64,000 bases of DNA from Aliivibrio fischeri (GCF_009727955.1 NZ_WOBR01000010.1:62001-126000); one strand, 5' to 3'; positions 16,066 to 26,369 are shown, counted from the first letter of the stretch. The notes: generated from the letters alone by a model not told the origin. Program-made: numbers and translations.

Positions 16066-17600
16066 AGCATCGCCTCCAGCTCATTCAGATCAGCCAGAAT
16101 CTCGTTTTCCAGTGCTTTTAATTTACCTAGAATCACTTTTGGGTCTTCAAAGGTTTCTTCTTGATACACAACTTCTTTGTAACGGTTGATGGAAAGATCA
16201 AACTTTTGCGCTTTGATATCATCTGCTGACACCATAAAGGTTTTTTGCGTTTTGTCACCAAACTCAGCTGTTAACGCTTCTTGGTTGTTCGCTTGGTATA
16301 ACTCGTTGTAACGCTTCCATTTTGCTAAAGCATCTGGAATGTCATTATCTTTAATTGGGTTGCGCTTATCATCCAACGAGTAGCCGTCTGCCGTCATGTC
16401 GTAAAACAAGACGTTGTCGGTGCTGCCACCTTTGGTAAAGATAAGAATACCGGTTGATACACCTGCATACGGTTTGAATACACCACTTGGTAGCGAGATC
16501 ATCGCTTCAAGTTGGTTGTTATTGATCAGCTCTTTACGCAAGTCTTGGTGTGCTTTTGAGCTACCGAATAACACGCCATCAGGTACTACGGTGGCACTGC
16601 GTCCGCCTAATTTCAGCATGCGTAAAATCAAGGCTAAAAACAGTAATTCGGTTTTCTTGGTTTTTACGGTTGCCAACACATTCGGGTTGACGGATTGCTC
16701 GTCCAAACTGCCTTTAAATGGTGGGTTAGCTAAGATCTTATCGAAGAAGTTCTCTTCTTGCGGTAACTCGGCAAAGTTTTTGTTTAAGCTGTCTTGATAG
16801 GTGATGTTGGCACTACTTACTCCATGCAATAACATGTTCATGGCTGATACACGTAGCATGGTGCTATCAAAATCAAAGCCCCAGAACATCTTGTTATTAA
16901 TGTGGTCTTGGTACTCATGCAGCAAATCACCCGTATACACATCGTTACCGTCTTCATCTTGATAAATGCTGTCAGGGCTGGTGTGAGTGCGTGTTAAATA
17001 TTCCATCGTGCGAGATAAAAACCCTGCTGTACCACACGCTGGGTCACAAATAACATCGGTTGGCTGCACATCTAGCATTTCGACCATCATATCAATGATA
17101 TGACGAGGAGTACGGAATTGTCCGTTTATCCCTGCCGAAGCTAATTTACTCAGCAAGTATTCGTAAATATCACCTTTAACATCGCTTTGATCTAATGGCA
17201 GTTGATCAACCATTTCTACGGCAGAAAGCAATACGGATTCACTGCGGATCTCCACATCGGCATCGGCCATGAATTGAGCGATATCTGAGCCGTTTAACTC
17301 AATTTCTGAGAAGTGTGGAAATACGTTATTACGCAGGTGAGGCAATAACTCTTTGCCTGACATGTTTTTAAAGTTCTGCCAACGCAGTAATTGGCCTTCT
17401 GGCGTTTCAGGGAACTGACGAGTAAACGCTTGGCCTGTACGTTTGGCTTTGCGCTCTGCCGTTGTTTCTTGCATATCCAGCATGCGTGAGAACATTAAAT
17501 AACTGATCTGCTCGATAACCACTAATGGGTTTGTTACGCCCCCTGTCCAAAATTTTTCCCACAGGGTGTCGATGTTATTACGTAGTTGACCAGTTAACAT
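16062..17600 (-). CDS. hsdM: Type I restriction-modification methyltransferase HsdM
   Basis: A 512-aa adenine-N6 methyltransferase subunit that protects host DNA and completes the restriction complex. The AdoMet-binding motif is DPACGTAGF (around residue 185) and the catalytic motif is NPPF (around residue 292). The N-terminal HsdM bundle begins with NNIDTLWEKFWTGGVTNP. It is preceded by a 180-bp gap holding the hsdR terminator, so it should have its own promoter there. It overlaps hsdS by four bases. Confidence 0.95.
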   Translation of the reverse strand: MLTGQLRNNIDTLWEKFWTGGVTNPLVVIEQISYLMFSRMLDMQETTAERKAKRTGQAFTRQFPETPEGQLLRWQNFKNMSGKELLPHLRNNVFPHFSEIELNGSDIAQFMADADVEIRSESVLLSAVEMVDQLPLDQSDVKGDIYEYLLSKLASAGINGQFRTPRHIIDMMVEMLDVQPTDVICDPACGTAGFLSRTMEYLTRTHTSPDSIYQDEDGNDVYTGDLLHEYQDHINNKMFWGFDFDSTMLRVSAMNMLLHGVSSANITYQDSLNKNFAELPQEENFFDKILANPPFKGSLDEQSVNPNVLATVKTKKTELLFLALILRMLKLGGRSATVVPDGVLFGSSKAHQDLRKELINNNQLEAMISLPSGVFKPYAGVSTGILIFTKGGSTDNVLFYDMTADGYSLDDKRNPIKDNDIPDALAKWKRYNELYQANNQEALTAEFGDKTQKTFMVSADDIKAQKFDLSINRYKEVVYQEETFEDPKVILGKLKALENEILADLNELEAML

Positions 17601-17680
17601 AAGTTTCTCTTTTTATTAATACTGTTTATCTCAAGAACGACGTGTTTTTGAGTTATCTTTATGATGTTATTTTAACGCGA

Positions 17681-17714
17681 AAAAGGGAGATCGTAACCTT
17701 ACTATCTCCCTTTT
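17681..17714 (-). terminator. hsdR terminator within the hsd locus
   Basis: AAAAGGGAGAT (17681-17691) pairs with ATCTCCCTTTT (17704-17714) around a 12-base loop, with a T-run on the minus strand. It separates hsdR from hsdMS, so the endonuclease and methylase subunits may be expressed separately. Confidence 0.85.
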
Positions 17715-17780
17715 CTGTTGCGTTCTTAATCAAATTGAACGCTTTTTTGCATCTCTTTCTGCTTATTTGTCGCATTGCCT

Positions 17781-20700
17781 TTATTGAGGCAGTAAAAACG
17801 GTTCAATTAACGCTTCAAGTTGGTCGGCCTTATCACCACAGAAGATGTCTAATCCTTCACCATTCGTTAAACGTTCAAACTGGCCTTCGTATAAATCTGC
17901 CATTTTGATTCGTCCATTACGGCAAATAAGTGACTTTAGCTGATTCAAAAATTGCGTCTGTTTGTACGTTAATGCGTTTGTTTGCATAAAGTCCGTAAAA
18001 CGCTCATTCACTTGCTCGGCATCTAACCCCACTAATTGAATTAAGGTTTGGCTTAGCTGCTCTGGCGTTCTGCCATAAAAGGCATTGAGCGCATTGGCAT
18101 CCACACCCGGGTGTTGCGTTAAAATGGTTGATGTTAACGAGGTCAATTCATCTTCTGTCACCGCTTGGTTATGATGAATTTTTTGTAACACAGGATTGTT
18201 AGCAAGCATGGCTTCCAATATGTCTTTGAGACGTTTGCGATACACCATCGCCTCGCTGTCGTCCCCTATCACCACGACACGTTCACACTCTTGGATCCCG
18301 CCATCCGCAGTATTGGTGGTTTGCACTGAATCATAAATACTGTGCTCTTTCTTTTTGTATTTCATGATCCCACGTAGATTGTTACGTGTTTTTTCCAGTT
18401 GGTTCAGTGATATGTTTTCCCAATATTCTTGCGTTTGAACGCGTGCAATTTCATCACCTTGCTTACGAACGTCGGTTATTGTGATAGCAAGGTTTTGAAT
18501 GCGAGACAGTAAATCCGCTTTTAAGTTTTCAAGATCACTGCTGCCTGTAAGATGCGCGGTCTCAACTTGGGCAATTAATCTATCTAGCATGGCGGCATCT
18601 TTATCTTTTAAGGTTCGATACCCCATTAATGGTGCGATTTTGGTTTCTAAAAGATGGTATGTTGCGCCATTCATCTCTAGCAACATGTCGGTTTCTTGCA
18701 ACTGTTTAACGGTTCGTAACTCTCGACGTACGGCAATGGTGTCTTCTGGCAAATCGCAGATATCCGCTTTCATTTGTGCGCAGGCTAATTCAAAAGCGTG
18801 TACATCTGCTTTTTTCTTTGCTTGATCAGCCAAGGCTAAACGCGCTTCAAAGACGGTCTGTAATAATGAACGACTGTTGCCGGTATCGACTTCTACGTAT
18901 TCCTCTTCAAAATATTCGAAGTTACCGTAGTGATCGAAGATCAAAAACTCTTCTTTGTCTTTGCCTGGGCCAAATAAGTTGTCACATAAGCGTGTTCCAC
19001 GGCCTATCATTTGCCAGAATTTCACCCATGATTTCACTGGACGAGCAAACACGAGATTCACAATTTCTGGCACGTCGATCCCGGTATCCATCATGTCGAC
19101 GGAAATCGCGATTCGGAACTGATTATCTGATTTTTTAAATTCATCAATTCGGGCATCTGGGCGATCCACTTTGTTGTGGATCACTTTACAAACTGCACTG
19201 CCGTATTGTGGGTACAGTTCTTCACAAAACAGTTTTTCAAGTTGCTCGGCGTGAGCTTGGCTTTGCGCAAAAATAATGGTTTTACCGACTAATGAGTTGG
19301 TGGCATCTTTAATGCCGTTGACCATTAGGTTTTCTAAAATCGCGCTGTCGGTTTCAACACTGAAGATCTTTCTTCCGATGTCTTTGCCTTTGATTGTGGT
19401 TTTTTGCGCTTCTTCAAGTCCTAAATCGTCTTCAAGCTGTTGCTTTTGCTCTGTAGTGAGTTTGCTGTAATGTATGCCCTCACGCAGAAACTCGGTGGTG
19501 AACTCTTTCACTCTAAATGGGTTTAGAAAGCGTGGTTCGTGTGAGATCGCTTCTGCTAAATCAAAGTTATACGTCGGATCGCCATTTTCACAACCGAATA
19601 AATCGAAGGTGTTGCGTGCAATGAACTTAACTGGGGTTGCGGTTAAACCGACTTGCATTGCATCAAAATAATCGAAAATATCACGATAGCGATTGTAAAT
19701 ACTACGGTGCGATTCATCAGCAATAATCAGATCAAAAAAGCCCACATCAAGCTGTGAGAATCGATTCATCATGCCCGGATAAGTAGAGACAAAGACGCGC
19801 GCTGATTGGTCGATTTGGTTTTTCTCACCAATCACGCAGCGAGGCTCACTCGGTAAATACTCTTTAAATGCATTATCCGCCTGTCGACGCAGTTCTTTTC
19901 GATCACACAAAAAGAGGACTCGTTTTATCCAACGAGATCGAAGTAGTAGTTCCACCAAGGCAATAGATACACGCGTTTTACCTGTGCCTGTCGCTTGTAC
20001 AATTAAGGCTTTACGGCGCTGATTCTGAAGTTGGCTTGTCACCGATTTGATCGCTTCAATCTGATAAGGACGCCCTGCAATATCAGAACTTGGATTCAAT
20101 AGCTCAAGATTTGGCTCTTTATGTTGATATTGAAACTGCAAAAACTTGAGGCTGTCTTTTGAATAGAAACCAAAAACCTGACGATAGGTATTGTATTGTT
20201 TTGTGTCCCAAATGCAGATCTCGTAACCATTGGTATAAAATACGATCGGAACTAAGCAATTGTGCTCTTTGGCTAAACCTTCGGCGTAGTATCGTGCTTG
20301 TTCTCGCCCTTTTTGAATATGCTCACGCGAGCGTTTTGCCTCAACAACGGCTAATGGCGTTCCATCATCATCCCACAGTACGTAATCGATATAGCCTGTT
20401 CCCGATGTTGTTGGTTGGTGCGAGACTTTAACTTCAATCCCAACGCTATCAGGGTTGTTTCTATCCCAACCTGCTTGAGCTAATTGGCTGTCAATTAACA
20501 GTTGGCGGGTTTTATTTTCATCCCACTCTAGGCTGTTAGCGGTTTGCTTACTGCGAGATTTCGCTTGGCTTAATTGCTCTGCGGTAGCTTGTTCTTTATT
20601 CTCTAATTCGATGCGTTTTTGGCGTTCACGCTCTAGCTCTTGTAATAATAGATCTTGTTGTTTTTGGTTTTCTTCTATCACCTTTTCAAGCTGCTTTTGA

Positions 20701-21140
20701 TTCAAAGCTGATGAACTTGGTTTTTCTGGATAAACTAAATCCGTAAGATCGGCAACTCGAAAACCGTAATAGTTAATCGCAAGATATTGAGACAGTGAGT
20801 GAGCCGTTCCTAATGCGGCGTAGGCTTTTTTAATTGAGCCATCACCACCATGAGCGGTCTCGTTGCCTTCTATTCTTAAAAAATGCAGTTGATCTCGCAG
20901 ACGAGTCTCTGTTGCATCAATAAAAGCATCGTTTTTTAATAACTCAATAAAATTCGCTTGAGGCAGCCTTGGTAAGGACTCAATGGCATAAATCTCTTTG
21001 GTGACTTCTTCGGCAAAGCCACGTAAACGGGTAATTGCACTACCGGGATCGAGATGAAGAATTTGCTCTGCTAATGAACCAAGTTTCGTCAATTTATCAT
21101 TGTGTTCACGAATAAGTTCAAAATTTAAAGAAGTAGTCAT
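17781..21140 (-). CDS. hsdR: Type I restriction enzyme HsdR subunit (EcoEI-like family)
   Basis: A subunit of about 1119 aa that translocates and cleaves unmodified DNA. An N-terminal alpha/coiled-coil region (about 1-200) is followed by the PD-(D/E)xK nuclease segment (DYVLWDDDGTPLAVVEAKRS). SF2 helicase motifs come next: QATGTGKTR (Walker A) and ADESHRS (DEAD-type), then LTATP, then the second helicase lobe with QMIGRGTRLC. The C terminus matches the EcoEI_R_C style. The frame is open 37 codons further upstream, but I place the start at the ATG at 21140 because MTTSLNFELIREHND is the usual family beginning. Upstream of it is the terminator of the unknown 322-aa gene. The operon order R-M-S is typical of type IB systems. 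Confidence 0.92.
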   Translation of the reverse strand: MTTSLNFELIREHNDKLTKLGSLAEQILHLDPGSAITRLRGFAEEVTKEIYAIESLPRLPQANFIELLKNDAFIDATETRLRDQLHFLRIEGNETAHGGDGSIKKAYAALGTAHSLSQYLAINYYGFRVADLTDLVYPEKPSSSALNQKQLEKVIEENQKQQDLLLQELERERQKRIELENKEQATAEQLSQAKSRSKQTANSLEWDENKTRQLLIDSQLAQAGWDRNNPDSVGIEVKVSHQPTTSGTGYIDYVLWDDDGTPLAVVEAKRSREHIQKGREQARYYAEGLAKEHNCLVPIVFYTNGYEICIWDTKQYNTYRQVFGFYSKDSLKFLQFQYQHKEPNLELLNPSSDIAGRPYQIEAIKSVTSQLQNQRRKALIVQATGTGKTRVSIALVELLLRSRWIKRVLFLCDRKELRRQADNAFKEYLPSEPRCVIGEKNQIDQSARVFVSTYPGMMNRFSQLDVGFFDLIIADESHRSIYNRYRDIFDYFDAMQVGLTATPVKFIARNTFDLFGCENGDPTYNFDLAEAISHEPRFLNPFRVKEFTTEFLREGIHYSKLTTEQKQQLEDDLGLEEAQKTTIKGKDIGRKIFSVETDSAILENLMVNGIKDATNSLVGKTIIFAQSQAHAEQLEKLFCEELYPQYGSAVCKVIHNKVDRPDARIDEFKKSDNQFRIAISVDMMDTGIDVPEIVNLVFARPVKSWVKFWQMIGRGTRLCDNLFGPGKDKEEFLIFDHYGNFEYFEEEYVEVDTGNSRSLLQTVFEARLALADQAKKKADVHAFELACAQMKADICDLPEDTIAVRRELRTVKQLQETDMLLEMNGATYHLLETKIAPLMGYRTLKDKDAAMLDRLIAQVETAHLTGSSDLENLKADLLSRIQNLAITITDVRKQGDEIARVQTQEYWENISLNQLEKTRNNLRGIMKYKKKEHSIYDSVQTTNTADGGIQECERVVVIGDDSEAMVYRKRLKDILEAMLANNPVLQKIHHNQAVTEDELTSLTSTILTQHPGVDANALNAFYGRTPEQLSQTLIQLVGLDAEQVNERFTDFMQTNALTYKQTQFLNQLKSLICRNGRIKMADLYEGQFERLTNGEGLDIFCGDKADQLEALIEPFLLPQ

Positions 21141-21255
21141 AAGCCATTGATACTCAATTTTAGAATTGCATTCGTTATAGCAGATTTTAAAAAATAAAAC
21201 GATGACATAGATGGGAGAAATGACGGATTGATTCTTATATTTAGATGACAATAAA

Positions 21256-21277
21256 AAAGAGCACCGAAATGCTCTTT
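21256..21277 (-). terminator. Terminator after the 322-aa gene
   Basis: AAAGAGCA (21256-21263) pairs with TGCTCTTT (21270-21277), loop CCGAAA, followed by T residues on the minus strand. Confidence 0.8.
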
Positions 21278-21291
21278 GTTTATGCTTATCT

Positions 21292-22260
21292 TTACGCGGC
21301 TTCCATGCGTGAGATGATCGCGTCCAGCGGTAGATCTTTATCTCGAATTAATGCGATTACGGCTTCGATATCCTCTTCTCGGTTTGCAGCCATGGCTTGA
21401 TTAATGTCATCAATTAACATTAACGCTTGGGCTTTGGTTAAGTTACGTAACAGACTAACGCGATTGTTAGCCGACATAGCCATCAACTCAGTGGCTGAAT
21501 TACTGTTTTTTGTATTCATGTTTTTATTACTCACTGGTTGTTTTAGTTTTTTAGCCAATTTTTTCGCCTCTTTTGTCGGGGCGTGTTGGGTTTTATCCTC
21601 CAAACTTATGACGTTGTTTTTATTGGATTCGTTATGTACTGATGCTTGTTGTTTATTGGGTTGTACTTTTGCCAACTTATCTTTTGATGTGCTGTTTAAT
21701 AGCTCAGCATAATAAGCCATGCTAGGTAACATGAAATTAAGGTGGTTATGTACCATTCCTTCAATGGTTCTCAGCTCTTTCGGCTTGAGGTAAGTACCTT
21801 GTTTACGTGCTTGTAAAGCTAAAGATACCGAGTGCTTTACTATTTCAATACGTTTTAGATTAAGCCCATTAATACACTTATTATTAAGAACGCTTTCTTT
21901 TTCTTGTTCTTTTAATACGGTAATGCGAGTTCTTAATGATTTGACACAGTTTTGGATCAACTTATCGTTCGATAAAGTAACCGCACTGACTACCCCAGTT
22001 TTTTCAGGTTGAGATAACTTACTCTCTTCTTTTTTACTTGCTTTAAGTTCACGCTTTACTTCTGCCATGAAATTATTGATAGATTTGCAATCTGATGGTG
22101 TTGATCCTGTAAAAAGAGGTTTTGTTACGCCATCGATTAATACTTTTAAGTGATTATTATTCGCTCTTTCGTATGTAAATGGTGTATCTGCTCCAAGCAA
22201 ATCATTTAAGAATTTAATTACACGCTTTTGATATTTACTGTAGTTAGTTTGCTTGCACAT
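21292..22260 (-). CDS. Unknown 322-aa protein with HicA-like N-terminal fold
   Basis: I do not recognise this protein as a whole. Its first 75 residues (FTYERANNNHLKVLIDG, then FTGSTPSDCKSINNF and MAEVKRELK) look like the small HicA/dsRBD-like fold found in phage and toxin-antitoxin proteins, where HxK and TPSD motifs recur. The rest is alpha-rich, with a lysine- and asparagine-rich low-complexity stretch (about 195-250) and a C-terminal part rich in short helices (about 265-322). It has no signal peptide or membrane segment. It is at the upstream edge of the defence island, read in the same direction as hsdR but separated from it by a terminator. A nucleic-acid-binding or regulatory role is inference. 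Confidence 0.55.
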   Translation of the reverse strand: MCKQTNYSKYQKRVIKFLNDLLGADTPFTYERANNNHLKVLIDGVTKPLFTGSTPSDCKSINNFMAEVKRELKASKKEESKLSQPEKTGVVSAVTLSNDKLIQNCVKSLRTRITVLKEQEKESVLNNKCINGLNLKRIEIVKHSVSLALQARKQGTYLKPKELRTIEGMVHNHLNFMLPSMAYYAELLNSTSKDKLAKVQPNKQQASVHNESNKNNVISLEDKTQHAPTKEAKKLAKKLKQPVSNKNMNTKNSNSATELMAMSANNRVSLLRNLTKAQALMLIDDINQAMAANREEDIEAVIALIRDKDLPLDAIISRMEAA

Positions 22261-22925
22261 AATATTACCTCTAATAAATCGTTATTGTTTCGTTAAGAGA
22301 TATAATAATGGGCACACAGAATATAATGCAGTTTATAAGCTTGTGAAATGCGTGAACACAAAACAACCAAATTCAAAACTGATTATATACACTTTAAATC
22401 TACTTCTATGAGCAAGATTAAGAACCAATCAATCATCTTTCCCATGCCTCAATTTCATTTTTGAAATATAAGTTTACCGATCAGAATTAAAATAAACCCA
22501 CCCATAGATTTGACATTAAAAAATCGCCTCTTTTAAAAAGTCAAAATAACAACGAAAAACTGACTTTTATGTCAAAAAAACAGACACATAACATATTGCA
22601 GTCGCAATTCCAAGAATTACTTTAGAAGCAATATCACAGTTTGAAAAACTCTTGATATCCTTAAAAATTCTTCTGGTTAGAATGCTCGAAAATTCAATTC
22701 AGCTATTAATTTGATATTAATAAATGAATTTTGCGTGGTTCGATTCGAGGTTTTTGCCTAATTATAGTGGTTTAGGAATTAACCTTTTCGTAACAGAATG
22801 AACCCCTTTTAAACGGGTCATTCAATCATAGGCAAGGAAGCGAATGATGATGAAATCTATCCATCGCACACCTTTATAATTAATAAATTTATCTAGATAA
22901 GATAAATAAAAAAGAAGAAAAAGCA
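22261..22925. other. 665-bp intergenic region upstream of the chitinase gene
   Basis: Strongly AT-rich. No open reading frame of note is seen. It probably holds the promoters of both the 322-aa gene (minus) and the chitinase gene (plus). The one clear structure is the imperfect palindrome listed at 22796-22823. Confidence 0.5.
22796..22823. promoter_or_regulatory. Imperfect palindrome upstream of the chitinase gene
   Basis: GAATGAACCC (22796-22805) and GGGTCATTC (22815-22823) form a stem with one bulged A, about 100 bp before the chitinase start. No T-run follows, so it is more likely an operator or 5' leader hairpin than a terminator. Confidence 0.35.
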
Positions 22926-25900
22926 GTGATAAAATTAAACAAAATAACAGTCGCTATTACTAGCGTCATGTTTAGCGGATATTTATACGCCGCTGATGCA
23001 AGTGCAACTTCTAACGTTGTTACTTTTGTTCCTGGTGAAACAAAAGTTCAAAATGGAGATATGGTTTCTTTCAATGGCGACTGTTTTGTTGCTAAAAATA
23101 ACCCAGGTGTTTGGGAATCTCCTACCGCTGATTCATGGTTTTGGGATGTTGCTGAATGTTCAGGTGAACCAAACCCAGGTCCGGGTCCAAATCCAGGACC
23201 AAACCCGACTCCAGATCCTGATTTAGGCGATATTATTCCGTTTATTCCAGGTAAGACTCAAGTTGAGAATGGCGATGTGGTTTCATACGAAAACCAATGT
23301 TTCATTGCTCAAAACAACCCAGGTGTTTGGGAAACGCCAAGCGCAAGTTCTTGGTTCTGGACGCTAACAGAATGTTCTGACGAACCTGTAAATCCTGAAC
23401 CAGAAGTGACTGAGTTGTCGATCCTTGCTCCTACTGCTGGACAAGTGTTAACCGCTAACGAAGCTATCTCAATCAATGCACATGTTGATGGTAACTTAGC
23501 TGCTAAAGTTGAATTTTGGGCGAACAATACCAAGCTTGCTGAAAAAACAGTAAACCAAAACAACACTCAATACTCTCAAACTTGGACGCCAAGTGAAGAA
23601 GGTAATACGACGATTAACGTATTTGTTTTCGATAAAAATAACCAAAAGATCGAGCAAAAGTCAGTATCAGTTACTGTAAAAGCAGAAGTAACTGAAGATT
23701 TCGTTGCGCCTGTAGTTAAGTTTGTTACTCCAACTAATGGTTCAACAATGAACGTTGCTGAGAGTCTATCAATTTCTGTAAATGCAACAGATGCTGATAA
23801 CGATTTAGCGACACTGGTTGTTAAAGCAAACAACAAAGAAATCTGTTCATTTGACGCAGCGAATACAGACACATTTGCGTGTGACTGGCAACCGACTCAA
23901 GCTGGTAATGTAACTCTGAATGCTATCGCTACAGATGCACAAGATCTTTCTTCTACAGCAACAGTAAGAATCACCGTTGAAGAAGATGTGGTAGAGCCAC
24001 CAGTAGAGCCGCCTGTAACTCCAGGTGACTTATGTAAAGACTTTAATGTTTATCCTGATTGGACTCGTGGTGATCACGCAACAGGTGGTGACATTATGGT
24101 TCATGATAACATCGCTTACTCAGCAATCTACTGGACTAAAACCATTCCAGGTAGTGATGACTCATGGGCTCTTCACCTAAATTGTGATGGTACTGAACCG
24201 GGCACTGCTCCGCTTCTTTCTCTACCAAACCCAATGGATCCAGTACGTCTAGAAGTAGCTGGCTGGCCAAATACATTAGTTGTTGCGAGCCCTGCTACTT
24301 CAGCACCAACGACATTAACGATCCAAGCAAGTAACAGTGCTGATTTAGCTGATTTCGATAAACTAACAAGCACATTTGTATCTATCATTAATGCTGCTGC
24401 ACAAGCGGGTTCAGCATCTATTATCATCAACTCTGATGTTCTTGATAAAGCGACTCGTGATAATGCGTTATCTTCAAACAGTATTTCTGTTAAAGAAGCA
24501 CTAACACAAGCGATGGATATCACTGGCAATAAGATTGATATTGATGACATCAACGCTCTAAGCAATGATTTAAAAGGTTGGGCAAACGCTCATCACCTAA
24601 TCATATCTACTCTTGCGCCAGAAGCAAGTTACGGTTGGTCTCTAAGCATTGGTGACTTTGCTTTTGATACGCACTCAGGTAGACAATCTGTTTGGGATGA
24701 GGCGTCTAGTTTCTCTGCGGACTTACTGAATAAATTAGAGCTTTATAAAGCTGAACTAGCATCAAAAGCTGACTTTATTGCGTTCACAAAATCAAACACG
24801 ACTGAAGCGTTATCAAGTGACCAATGGCACAATGCTTTGGAATACGTTAAGCAAGTTTCTGATTACGTGAAAACACCGGTAATGCTAAACAACATCCCAA
24901 CAGATCAAGCTTCTGCTTACTTCATGGGTGACAAGTCTAGCAAACCACAAATCCGTAAAGCAGCATTCAGCAATGTGTTCGCAATTCTGTTTGATAAAAA
25001 CACGGCTGAACTAACAGCTAAAATTGAACGCTACCAAGATGCTAAAATGCCACTGTACTACGTTGGTAAAACAACAGAAAACGGCAAACTAACGGTTATT
25101 GATGAACTAAATAATCAATTAGCAAATGCTGAAGATGCAATGAACAACACTGCATTCTTGTATGAAACGCCTCAATCACAATGGATTCCGTCTACGGTTT
25201 ACAAGTGGGCAGACTTCATGGAAGGCTTGAATGCAATGCATAACATTGGTGTTGCAGGTAACAAGTTCTGGCTATTAGATGAAAATGTAGATGATGCTAC
25301 AAACATCAAATATGCAAAAGTAGCGATTGCTGCGTTCCTAGCTCAAAGTATGCAAGAAACCATTCGTTACAATGCGTGTGATGAAAATAACTGGTCTGAA
25401 ATCAAATACGGTGCACCTGCTGATTACCCAATGTCTGCAAGCTGTGGTCAACTTGGTCAAAAATACGCAGATTACGGTGTTAACCCTATTTCAGGTTTAG
25501 ATCACGCTTACTCTTGTCCTCGTGATGACAAAATGGAAGTAAGTGCCCTAACCCATGCGAAATGGTACGGTGCTCCAGCTCCTGTATTTGCTGCACCTGA
25601 TGCTGTTCTTGAAGAGCGTGGTTTACTTGTAAACGGAAGTGTGGGTCGTTGGACAAACAATGGTCACTGTAATGATGTACCAACGTCTGTAGATACGTCT
25701 AAGCAAGTATGGGAACGTGATACATGTAAAACTTACGTTGATCAAAAAGCGGGTAGCTTTATTTGGGATGGCAGCAGCCAAGAAAGTGTTCAAGGTTGTG
25801 GCTGGTGGGGCCGTGGTGTAATTCAGACTACAGGTCGTCAAAACTTCGGTACACTTAACCACTACTTAGGCCGTTCACACGTTGATCCTGAGACAATTGG

Positions 25901-26285
25901 TAAAACAATTGATGGTGTTGTTGTTGAAGCGCCACCAGAGAACCCGCTATACGCTGAACTGGATTTCTGTTCAAACCCAGGCTTAATTTGTAGCTCTGAA
26001 GAGAACAAAGAAATCAAGTGGATTGCTGGTCTATTCTACTGGGTTACATCAGTACAAGCGTACCCTGATGAGTCTGGTCAATACGGTAACTGGAACTACC
26101 ACAACGAGCTTAAGAAATATGTTGATGGTGGAATGAAAGGTACTGAGTTTATCGATGATGTATCTGGTATCGTAAACCGTGGTTGTCCTGATTTAGTGTG
26201 TTCTACTGGTGAAGTTCATAACGTTAAAGAACGTCGTGCTAACTTTAAACTGGTACTAGAGCAACTGGGCCTTAACCCACAATAA
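22926..26285 (+). CDS. Secreted multidomain GH19-type chitinase
   Basis: A 1119-aa enzyme degrading chitin outside the cell. A signal peptide (about 1-24, ending LYAADA) is followed by a CBM5/12 chitin-binding module (about 29-80), a Pro/Gly/Asn linker, and a second CBM5/12 (about 101-155). Two Ig-like beta-sandwich repeats (about 160-355) and a third chitin-binding module (about 370-420) come next. A middle region of about 200 residues of unclear type precedes the GH19-like catalytic domain (about 770-1119). Catalytic-domain landmarks are AFLAQSMQETIRYN and GRGVIQTTGRQNFG, close to the family GRGPIQLTG motif. The start codon is GTG, with purine-rich AGAAGAAAAAGCA before it. A hairpin terminator follows. 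It is monocistronic and probably induced by chitin oligosaccharides in vibrios. Confidence 0.88.
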   Translation: MIKLNKITVAITSVMFSGYLYAADASATSNVVTFVPGETKVQNGDMVSFNGDCFVAKNNPGVWESPTADSWFWDVAECSGEPNPGPGPNPGPNPTPDPDLGDIIPFIPGKTQVENGDVVSYENQCFIAQNNPGVWETPSASSWFWTLTECSDEPVNPEPEVTELSILAPTAGQVLTANEAISINAHVDGNLAAKVEFWANNTKLAEKTVNQNNTQYSQTWTPSEEGNTTINVFVFDKNNQKIEQKSVSVTVKAEVTEDFVAPVVKFVTPTNGSTMNVAESLSISVNATDADNDLATLVVKANNKEICSFDAANTDTFACDWQPTQAGNVTLNAIATDAQDLSSTATVRITVEEDVVEPPVEPPVTPGDLCKDFNVYPDWTRGDHATGGDIMVHDNIAYSAIYWTKTIPGSDDSWALHLNCDGTEPGTAPLLSLPNPMDPVRLEVAGWPNTLVVASPATSAPTTLTIQASNSADLADFDKLTSTFVSIINAAAQAGSASIIINSDVLDKATRDNALSSNSISVKEALTQAMDITGNKIDIDDINALSNDLKGWANAHHLIISTLAPEASYGWSLSIGDFAFDTHSGRQSVWDEASSFSADLLNKLELYKAELASKADFIAFTKSNTTEALSSDQWHNALEYVKQVSDYVKTPVMLNNIPTDQASAYFMGDKSSKPQIRKAAFSNVFAILFDKNTAELTAKIERYQDAKMPLYYVGKTTENGKLTVIDELNNQLANAEDAMNNTAFLYETPQSQWIPSTVYKWADFMEGLNAMHNIGVAGNKFWLLDENVDDATNIKYAKVAIAAFLAQSMQETIRYNACDENNWSEIKYGAPADYPMSASCGQLGQKYADYGVNPISGLDHAYSCPRDDKMEVSALTHAKWYGAPAPVFAAPDAVLEERGLLVNGSVGRWTNNGHCNDVPTSVDTSKQVWERDTCKTYVDQKAGSFIWDGSSQESVQGCGWWGRGVIQTTGRQNFGTLNHYLGRSHVDPETIGKTIDGVVVEAPPENPLYAELDFCSNPGLICSSEENKEIKWIAGLFYWVTSVQAYPDESGQYGNWNYHNELKKYVDGGMKGTEFIDDVSGIVNRGCPDLVCSTGEVHNVKERRANFKLVLEQLGLNPQ

Positions 26286-26334
26286 TTTGGTTAAGCTAAC
26301 TAGGTAATTAATTATCTAATACAGTTAAATGAAT

Positions 26335-26369
26335 AAGAACCCTGCTTTTCGAAGTGGGGTTCTTTTTTT
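26335..26369 (+). terminator. Chitinase gene terminator
   Basis: AAGAACCC (26335-26342) pairs with GGGTTCTT (26357-26364), followed by a long T-run. Rho-independent terminator on the plus strand. Confidence 0.85.

Noticed and set aside
23309..25862. Long open frames on the minus strand through the chitinase gene
   Set aside because: They are mirror frames of a strongly coding plus-strand gene with no ribosome-binding signals and no family-like motifs.
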